DNA of 10,076 bases from Chloroflexota bacterium (GTDB taxonomy: Bacteria; Chloroflexota; Anaerolineae; Promineifilales; Promineifilaceae). A program made the translations under genes and the position numbers. The stretch is from assembly GCA_008501785.1 (NCBI GenBank), contig QQUD01000455.1, forward strand, positions 1-10,076, read 5' to 3'. Below the pieces are notes generated by a model. It was given only the letters and a program-made list of their open reading frames with translations. It searched no databases and was not told where the DNA came from. The stretch's first letter is position 1. The number at the start of each line of letters is the position of its first letter. Of this stretch, positions 5,631 through 10,076 are shown one piece after another.

Positions 5631-6356
5631 ATGGCAAACACAGCAAATGTAATGAATGTAGAGCAAGCAACTTTTCAGCAAGATGTGATTCAACGCTCCT
5701 ACAAAAAACCGGTGTTGGTAGACTTTTGGGCACCCTGGTGTGGTCCGTGCCGCATGTTGGGGCCGGTGCTTGAGCGTTTGGCGAACGAACAAGGCAGTAA
5801 CTTTGCACTGGCAAAAGTGAATTCTGATCACAATCAGCAGTTGTCGATGCAGTTTGGTGTGCGCGGCATTCCGGCGGTGAAAGCGTTTGTAAACGGCCGT
5901 GTTGTTGATGAATTCGTCGGCGCACAGCCAGAGCCAAATGTACGGCAATTTATTCAAAGGCTGCCCAAAGCAACGGGTAAATCGCAGCCAAAAGCAGCGC
6001 CAGAGCCGGTGAGTGGTGATACGCAAGCGCGACTGGAGCAGGCGAAGAAGTATTTGTTGGCTGGAAACGGCCGTTCTGCCCACACCCAACTCAACGGACT
6101 CACCGATCCAACCGCGAAACAACTACAACCGCTCGCCCACTTCATGAACAATGCCGAACAAGGCCGCATCAACGACAGCCAACTGCGCCAAGTTTCCGAT
6201 GCCATTCGCCGCCGTGATTACGGCACAGCCATGTACAACCTTCTGGTAGCACGACAAAACAATGCGGCTGAGGCCGATGGCATTATGCGTGGGTTGTTTG
6301 CTTTGCTTGGGGATACGGACCCAATGGTTCAGGCCTACAAAGGTCAATTGGTCTAA
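5631..6356 (+). CDS. cnoX: Thioredoxin-TPR chaperedoxin (CnoX/YbbN-like)
   Basis: A 241-residue cytoplasmic protein with an N-terminal thioredoxin domain (about 1-110) and a C-terminal helical TPR-like domain (about 130-241), the CnoX/YbbN architecture. The thioredoxin part has FWAPWCGPCR with C37 and C40 and the cis-Pro in RGIPAV (P81). The linker is Pro/Ala/Lys-rich (KATGKSQPKAAPEP). The tail ends in MRGLFALLGDTDPMVQAYKGQL, typical of the family. In known members the protein holds unfolding clients during oxidative stress and passes them to GroEL or DnaK. E. coli YbbN has lost the CGPC redox centre, while this protein keeps it, so thiol-disulfide activity is expected. The ATG at 5631 follows AGGTG with 8-nt spacing. 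It converges on the LmbE-like gene, with palindromic repeats between. Two palindrome copies encode NGR (5892, 6066). Confidence 0.9.
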   Translation: MANTANVMNVEQATFQQDVIQRSYKKPVLVDFWAPWCGPCRMLGPVLERLANEQGSNFALAKVNSDHNQQLSMQFGVRGIPAVKAFVNGRVVDEFVGAQPEPNVRQFIQRLPKATGKSQPKAAPEPVSGDTQARLEQAKKYLLAGNGRSAHTQLNGLTDPTAKQLQPLAHFMNNAEQGRINDSQLRQVSDAIRRRDYGTAMYNLLVARQNNAAEADGIMRGLFALLGDTDPMVQAYKGQLV

Positions 6357-6363
6357 CACCGGA

Positions 6364-6488
6364 AAGTGCATTGCACCTTCTTGGGTGCATTGCACTTGTA
6401 ACGACGAACGAGGTGCAGCGCACTTAAGAAAGTGTAATGCACCTGAATGAACGAGGTGCAGCGCACTTAAGAAAGTGTAATGCACCTG
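6364..6488. repeat. Cluster of GTGC-NNN-GCAC palindromes with a 40-bp direct duplication
   Basis: The gap between the convergent chaperedoxin and LmbE-like genes is almost wholly made of 14-16-nt units of the form AGGTGC-NNN-GCACTT, in alternating orientation. The first hairpin is 6364-6377 with 6384-6397 (13 of 14 paired). Then a 40-bp sequence at 6406-6445 is repeated exactly at 6449-6488. Each copy holds AGGTGCAGCGCACTT and AAGTGTAATGCACCT around an AAG-type linker, pairing except for the central 3 nt. That makes six units in 125 bp. There is no T run, so it is not a classical intrinsic terminator. Confidence 0.75.
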
Positions 6489-6497
6489 TTTTGTCAT

Positions 6498-7223
6498 TTA
6501 TTCTTTGTTCTCTTCAACAGGTTTCAACGTGATGCGATAAAACGCTTCCGCATATTTGAAGCCTACTTTTTTGCCATTTTCAGATGCCCAGCCTTTTACA
6601 CGTTCGGTTGGGTCCCAATCTTTTAGCTGGCTTTTGTGCTGGCGTAATGCTTCAATTTTTGTGTCAATCGTTTCCGAAATGTCAATAAAAATATTGGGGT
6701 CTTTGCTGCCAAAGCCAATGTATACATAGTTAACTTTGTACGGTGCAAACCCTTCATCTACTAATTCTGGAAAAATGAGCGGCGAGTCTGCAGCTGGAAA
6801 AACAGCTTCTAGTGCTGCCTGACCCGCATTGCGGTGGTCAGGATGGTTGACATAGCCATCTGTGTAAAAGAATGTGGGATCACCACACATGACTACATTT
6901 GGCTTGTGTTTGCGAATCAGACGCACCAATTTTTTACGTAGTTCAAGTGTTGGTTGCAGGCACCCATCCGGTTCGCCCATAAAAATGCAGCGTGCGCCTG
7001 CCACATCGGCTGCTGCTGATTGCTCAGATCGCCGGATTTCTGCCAATCGTTCGGCGGTCATATCTGGATCGTGACTGCCGATATTGCCGTCTGTTAAAAC
7101 GACGTAAGTAACTTCGCAGCCGTGTCTGGCCCACAAAGCGGCCGTTCCAGCCGATCCAAATTCAATGTCGTCTGGATGTGCGTAAATTAACATGGCTCGT
7201 TCTGGGATGTAGCTGCCACTCAT
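6498..7223 (-). CDS. LmbE/PIG-L family zinc deacetylase
   Basis: A 241-residue protein of the PIG-L/LmbE superfamily, whose members remove N-acetyl groups from GlcNAc-type conjugates (mycothiol and bacillithiol precursors, GlcNAc-PI, antibiotics). It shows the first zinc/catalytic motif AHPDD (15-19; H16 and D19 as ligands, D18 as likely general base) and the second motif NHPDH (126-130; H130 as third ligand). It also has the family-typical VVLTDGNIGSHD and AEIRRSEQSAAADVAGA segments. It reads AHPDD-I-E rather than AHPDDE, as in a common environmental subgroup. No signal peptide is seen. The start ATG is at 7223 with GGAGG 13 nt upstream, a rather long spacing. An internal ATG 10 residues on lacks any site. 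The gene is isolated on the minus strand and flanked on both sides by GTGC-NNN-GCAC hairpins. The substrate is unknown. Confidence 0.9.
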   Translation of the reverse strand: MSGSYIPERAMLIYAHPDDIEFGSAGTAALWARHGCEVTYVVLTDGNIGSHDPDMTAERLAEIRRSEQSAAADVAGARCIFMGEPDGCLQPTLELRKKLVRLIRKHKPNVVMCGDPTFFYTDGYVNHPDHRNAGQAALEAVFPAADSPLIFPELVDEGFAPYKVNYVYIGFGSKDPNIFIDISETIDTKIEALRQHKSQLKDWDPTERVKGWASENGKKVGFKYAEAFYRITLKPVEENKE

Positions 7224-7255
7224 GATTTTGTTCTTGCCTCCGAAATAAATATCAA

Positions 7256-7285
7256 GTGCGACGCACTTTCTTAAGTGCGTCGCAC
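7256..7285. repeat. GTGCGACGCAC hairpin in the 5' leader of the LmbE-like gene
   Basis: The stem GTGCGACGCACTT (7256-7268) pairs perfectly over 13 bp with 7273-7285 around a TCTT loop. It belongs to the same repeat family as 6364-6488 but with a different central triplet. Here both arms changed together (CGACG with CGTCG), so pairing is kept. From the predicted promoter at 7298-7326 it falls at about +6 to +36 of the LmbE-like mRNA. Confidence 0.7.
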
Positions 7286-7297
7286 CTTGTGGATGAG

Positions 7298-7326
7298 ATT
7301 ATAACGAACTGAGACGCATCTCTAAA
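7298..7326 (-). promoter_or_regulatory. Sigma70-type promoter of the LmbE-like gene
   Basis: On the minus strand a perfect TATAAT (7298-7303) is preceded by a 17-nt spacer and TTTAGA (7321-7326, 4/6 match). RNA would start near 7291, giving a leader of about 68 nt that opens with the hairpin at 7256-7285. It is back to back with the ATPase promoter about 60 bp away. Confidence 0.5.
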
Positions 7327-7360
7327 TGACTACACATATTCCACTCATTTGCGTTGGTTG

Positions 7361-7369
7361 TGATATACT
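7361..7369 (+). promoter_or_regulatory. Extended -10 promoter of the P-type ATPase gene
   Basis: TGA-TATACT on the plus strand is an extended -10 element (TG, one base, then a 5/6 match to TATAAT). There is no convincing -35 at normal spacing, as is common for extended -10 promoters. RNA would start near 7376, leaving a leader of about 180 nt before the ATG at 7556. Confidence 0.4.
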
Positions 7370-7375
7370 TTCAAC

Positions 7376-7555
7376 TTTATGAGTGACATAAGGTAGAAGA
7401 GACTAAAGTCACAAATTTGCCAACTTTTCCGTGTAAATCGCTAGAAACCTATTGGTTTCAACTGTCGGTTTCGGCTGCCGGTTTCGGCTTGAGAAGTTTG
7501 TGGATGCTCTGCAAGCTGCGATTTTGACACGAATATTATTCGGAGAGTGTTTACC
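7376..7555 (+). promoter_or_regulatory. Long structured 5' leader of the P-type ATPase gene
   Basis: About 180 nt with no open gene between the predicted RNA start and the ATPase ATG. It contains GTGAC/GTCAC (7383-7387 with 7408-7412). It also has a tight hairpin GAAACC-TATT-GGTTTC (7444-7459), which opens an exact period-13 array with GGTTTC at 7454, 7467 and 7480. GCCG-GTTT-CGGC (7477-7488) is a competing hairpin. CGAAT-ATT-ATTCG (7530-7542) just touches the GGAG ribosome binding site (7542-7545). I could not match it to a known riboswitch. Confidence 0.4.
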
Positions 7556-10076
7556 ATGCAATTGTGGTATCAGCAAGAATCAACTGATGTTCTTAAACAG
7601 CTACAAACGGGTCCCGATAGTGGATTAAGCAATGATGAAGCAAAAAATAGGCTGGAAAAATACGGCCGTAATGAATTAATCGATAAGGGAACCAAAAACC
7701 CCTGGCTGATTTTATGGGATCAGCTAAAAGAAATTATGGTGGTCATTTTGATCATCGCCGCTGTCGTATCAGCATTGTTGGGTGAAACCAATGATGTCAT
7801 CGTGATTATGGCGATTGTGATCTTGAATGCGGCATTAGGTTTTTCGCAAGAGTATCGTGCAGAGCAAGCCATTGCCGCGCTGAAAAAACTGGCCGTACCT
7901 ACGGTTAGAGTGCGACGAGATGGGCATATCCAGGAGATTTCATCAACGGAACTGGTTCCTGGTGACCTGGTTTTGTTGGAAGCAGGGAATTTGGTGCCAG
8001 CAGACGGCCGTTTAGTCGAATGCATCAACCTCAAAGTGCAAGAAGCTGCGCTCACTGGTGAATCGGAAGCCGTTGAGAAAACTGACAGGTCGATGGGACA
8101 GAAAGAATTGACGCTCGGTGATCGGTTGAATATGGTGTTTATGGGGACGGTGGTGACGTATGGTCGCGGAACGGCCGTTATCACCGATACCGGTATGCAA
8201 ACCGAACTCGGCAACATTGCCGAACTGATTCAAAACGTTGAACAAGTGCAAACACCTTTGCAGCGCCGATTAGACCAACTAGGCAAACAATTAGCCTGGG
8301 CAGCTTTTGGCATCATCTTGATTGTGATTGTGCTAGGATTTTTCACCCGTGACCCGAACACGCCCATCATGGAAACGGTTGAACTCCTGCTGTTAACTGG
8401 GATCAGTATGGCCGTAGCTGCCATTCCTGAAGGGTTAGCAGCTGTCGTGACAATCACATTGGCGCTTGGTTCGCAGCGCATGTTGAAGCGCAATGCGCTT
8501 ATTCGTAAACTGCCTGCTGTTGAAACGTTGGGTTCCGTTGACGTTATTTGCTCAGATAAAACTGGCACGTTGACCGAAAATGTTATGACCGTTACTGTGT
8601 TAGACATTGCGGGAAAGTCGCAGACTATCGAAGCGATTGTGGATCAAAAAGGTGCCATTATTAAACATGAAGCACCGGAACTTGATCCAGAGTTCCCACC
8701 TGAGGATCGAGCGTTGAGCCTGTTGTTGAAGGCATCGGCGTTGTGTAATGATGCTGTGTTAGAAACAGGTCCACGCGGTACTAAACGAGCCATTGGTGAC
8801 CCAACAGAAGGCGCACTGGTTGTGGCTGCTTCTAAATTGGGTTTCAATAAAGGGAACCTCGATCAGCGTTGGCCGCGTGTGGGTGAGATTCCATTCACCT
8901 CTGAACGCAAGCGCATGACGACGATTCACAAGGTTGAGGTGGACCGAGCCAACACAACGGCTCCCTGGCGAGATGCGCCATTTGTAGCGTTTTCAAAGGG
9001 GGCGGTAGACAGTCTGCTGAATGTAACCAATCAAGTATGGGTTGGTGATGGGGTAGTGGCGTTAGATGCGGAGATGCGAGAGCGCATTGAAGAAGCAAAT
9101 GCCGGGTTAGCTCAGCAGGGTCAGCGCGTGCTGGGTATTGCGTTCCGTCCGATGGAATCAGCGGAATTTGATGAAGAAACGGCCGTTGAATCCAATGAAG
9201 TCTTTGTGGGACTGGTGGCGATGATTGACCCGCCGCGTGCCGAAGTGAAAGACGCAGTTAGGCGGGCCAAAACGGCAGGCATTCGCCCAATCATGATTAC
9301 AGGCGACCATCCGTTAACTGCCCAACACATTGCTAAAAGCCTGCTAATCACAGATAACGACAAGAATTTAACGGGTTATGAACTGGTGAAAATGGAAACT
9401 GATGACCTGAAAGGGGTTGTTGAAGATATTTCTGTTTATGCTCGCGTATCACCGGAGCACAAGCTAAACATTGTAGATGCGCTACAAGACAAAGGCCATA
9501 TTGTGGCTATGACTGGGGATGGTGTGAATGATGCACCAGCTCTGAAAAAAGCAGAAATTGGCGTGGCGATGGGTATCACCGGTACCGACGTGTCCAAAGA
9601 GGCGGCAGACATGGTGCTGCTAGATGACAATTTCGCTACGATTGTTTCGGCCGTTGAAGAAGGCCGCACCATCTTTGACAACATCCGCAAATTTATTAAA
9701 TACACTTTGTCCAGTAACACGGGCGAGCTGTTTGTGATGCTGATCTCGCCATTCTTGGGAATGCCGCTGGCATTGGTTCCGCTGCAAATTTTGTGGATTA
9801 ACCTGGTGACGGACGGGTTGCCCGGTTTGGCACTGGCTGTTGAAGGCAGCGAACGTGGCATTATGAAACGGCCACCATTCCACCCGAAGGAAAGCATTTT
9901 TAGCCGAGGCATGGGCAAGCGCATTTTGTGGATTGGCTTCTTGATGGGAACTGTGTCGTTAGGTGTTGGCTATGTGTATTGGCTGCAAGACCCGAACGGC
10001 CCATGGCAAACGATGGTGTTTACCACGCTCACACTAGCTCAAATGGGTAATGCGTTAGCCATTCGCTCCAATATTG
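7556..10076 (+). CDS. P-type (type IIA, SERCA-like) Ca2+-transporting ATPase, 3' end outside the window
   Basis: The first 840 residues of a cation pump, still open at the window edge. Domain order: N-terminal cytoplasmic segment, TM1-TM2 (about 50-98), actuator domain with TGES (167-170), TM3-TM4 (PEGL at 291-294), phosphorylation site DKTGTLT (D334), nucleotide domain with GDPTEGAL (414-421) and SKGA (480-483), TGDH (582-585), hinge TGDGVNDAP (653-661), then TM5 onward. Ca2+ ligands known from SERCA are conserved: E292 in TM4, N721 and E724 in TM5 (SNTGE), N749, T752 and D753 in TM6 (NLVTDG). This favours a two-site SERCA type over PMCA/PMR1 types. The TM8 Glu of SERCA aligns with Q829 (AQMGNAL). 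It would export Ca2+ from the cytoplasm across the inner membrane. The ATG at 7556 has GGAG 10 nt upstream. Four ACGGCCGT copies lie inside. Mn2+ transport is an alternative. Confidence 0.93.
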   Translation, partial: MQLWYQQESTDVLKQLQTGPDSGLSNDEAKNRLEKYGRNELIDKGTKNPWLILWDQLKEIMVVILIIAAVVSALLGETNDVIVIMAIVILNAALGFSQEYRAEQAIAALKKLAVPTVRVRRDGHIQEISSTELVPGDLVLLEAGNLVPADGRLVECINLKVQEAALTGESEAVEKTDRSMGQKELTLGDRLNMVFMGTVVTYGRGTAVITDTGMQTELGNIAELIQNVEQVQTPLQRRLDQLGKQLAWAAFGIILIVIVLGFFTRDPNTPIMETVELLLLTGISMAVAAIPEGLAAVVTITLALGSQRMLKRNALIRKLPAVETLGSVDVICSDKTGTLTENVMTVTVLDIAGKSQTIEAIVDQKGAIIKHEAPELDPEFPPEDRALSLLLKASALCNDAVLETGPRGTKRAIGDPTEGALVVAASKLGFNKGNLDQRWPRVGEIPFTSERKRMTTIHKVEVDRANTTAPWRDAPFVAFSKGAVDSLLNVTNQVWVGDGVVALDAEMRERIEEANAGLAQQGQRVLGIAFRPMESAEFDEETAVESNEVFVGLVAMIDPPRAEVKDAVRRAKTAGIRPIMITGDHPLTAQHIAKSLLITDNDKNLTGYELVKMETDDLKGVVEDISVYARVSPEHKLNIVDALQDKGHIVAMTGDGVNDAPALKKAEIGVAMGITGTDVSKEAADMVLLDDNFATIVSAVEEGRTIFDNIRKFIKYTLSSNTGELFVMLISPFLGMPLALVPLQILWINLVTDGLPGLALAVEGSERGIMKRPPFHPKESIFSRGMGKRILWIGFLMGTVSLGVGYVYWLQDPNGPWQTMVFTTLTLAQMGNALAIRSNI

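Larger units (their letters stand above)
949..9187. repeat. Dispersed palindrome AACGGCCGTT (HIP1-like), 14 copies across the window
   Basis: The octamer ACGGCCGT occurs within the decamers starting at 949, 1605, 1777, 2154, 2201, 3682, 4252, 5555, 5892, 6066, 7661, 8003, 8170 and 9178. Eight of these are the full AACGGCCGTT (949, 1605, 2201, 3682, 5555, 6066, 8170, 9178). Further CGGCCG cores with altered flanks lie at 2105, 2943, 5264, 7139 and 9648. Under uniform base use, 0.15 octamers would be expected. Thirteen copies are inside genes; only 5555-5564 is intergenic. The span given is from the first to the last copy and is not a continuous element. Confidence 0.85.

Noticed and set aside
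5526..6122. 198-codon open frame on the minus strand opposite the chaperedoxin
   Set aside because: It is rich in Cys, Trp and His with no recognisable domain, and is fully antisense to a well-supported gene.
6406..6488. Two identical 40-bp repeats resembling a short CRISPR array
   Set aside because: The gap between copies is 3 bp, so there is no spacer; each copy is itself a hairpin of the local palindrome family, and no cas gene is nearby.
7376..7555. yybP-ykoY manganese riboswitch upstream of the ATPase
   Set aside because: The conserved 5' GGGGAGUA-type element and the paired loop motifs are not present.
7720..8217. Long minus-strand open frames opposite the ATPase (also 9436-9924)
   Set aside because: Ser/Thr/Ile-rich translations of the antisense strand; the plus-strand ATPase frame has intact motifs throughout.

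Overview
The window carries ordinary chromosomal metabolic and protein-quality genes with roughly 47-48% GC (estimated by eye). It looks like a bacterium from an environmental lineage, and the protein flavours suggest Chloroflexota (Anaerolineae-like). These are a plant/cyanobacterial-type GlgC end, a thioredoxin-TPR chaperedoxin, an LmbE/PIG-L hydrolase with an AHPDD-I-E motif, a CE7 esterase and a SERCA-like P-type ATPase. That assignment is inference from protein style, not a database result. I see no phage, IS, CRISPR, tRNA or rRNA.

Layout. Positions 1-374 (+) hold the 3' end of glgC. It converges on a minus-strand block: an unknown 98-aa protein (419-715), a HAD phosphatase (835-1527) placed 5 nt behind a DapA-superfamily aldolase (1533-2447), a class III PLP aminotransferase or racemase (2572-3903), clpS (4019-4342) and a CE7 acetyl esterase (4446-5408). 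From 5631 a plus-strand thioredoxin-TPR gene (cnoX-like) converges on a minus-strand LmbE/PIG-L deacetylase (6498-7223). That gene is divergent from a large P-type Ca2+ ATPase (7556 to the window end, truncated there). The ATPase has a leader of about 180 nt.

The genes do not form one pathway. The aldolase/HAD pair is the only tight operon-like unit. The aminotransferase upstream may belong to the same amino-acid or keto-acid turnover, but a 124-bp gap with a hairpin separates them. ClpS, the chaperedoxin and the Ca2+ pump are housekeeping or stress functions.

The unusual content is in the repeats. First, the palindrome ACGGCCGT, usually extended to AACGGCCGTT, occurs 14 times, 13 of them inside genes. 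It is always read as (N/D/Y)GR or TAV, never in the third frame. This resembles the HIP1 palindrome of cyanobacteria but has a different sequence. Second, intergenic gaps hold heptanucleotide tandem arrays, two of them arranged head-to-head as large hairpins. Third, a family of GTGC-NNN-GCAC palindromes brackets the LmbE-like gene at both ends of its predicted mRNA.
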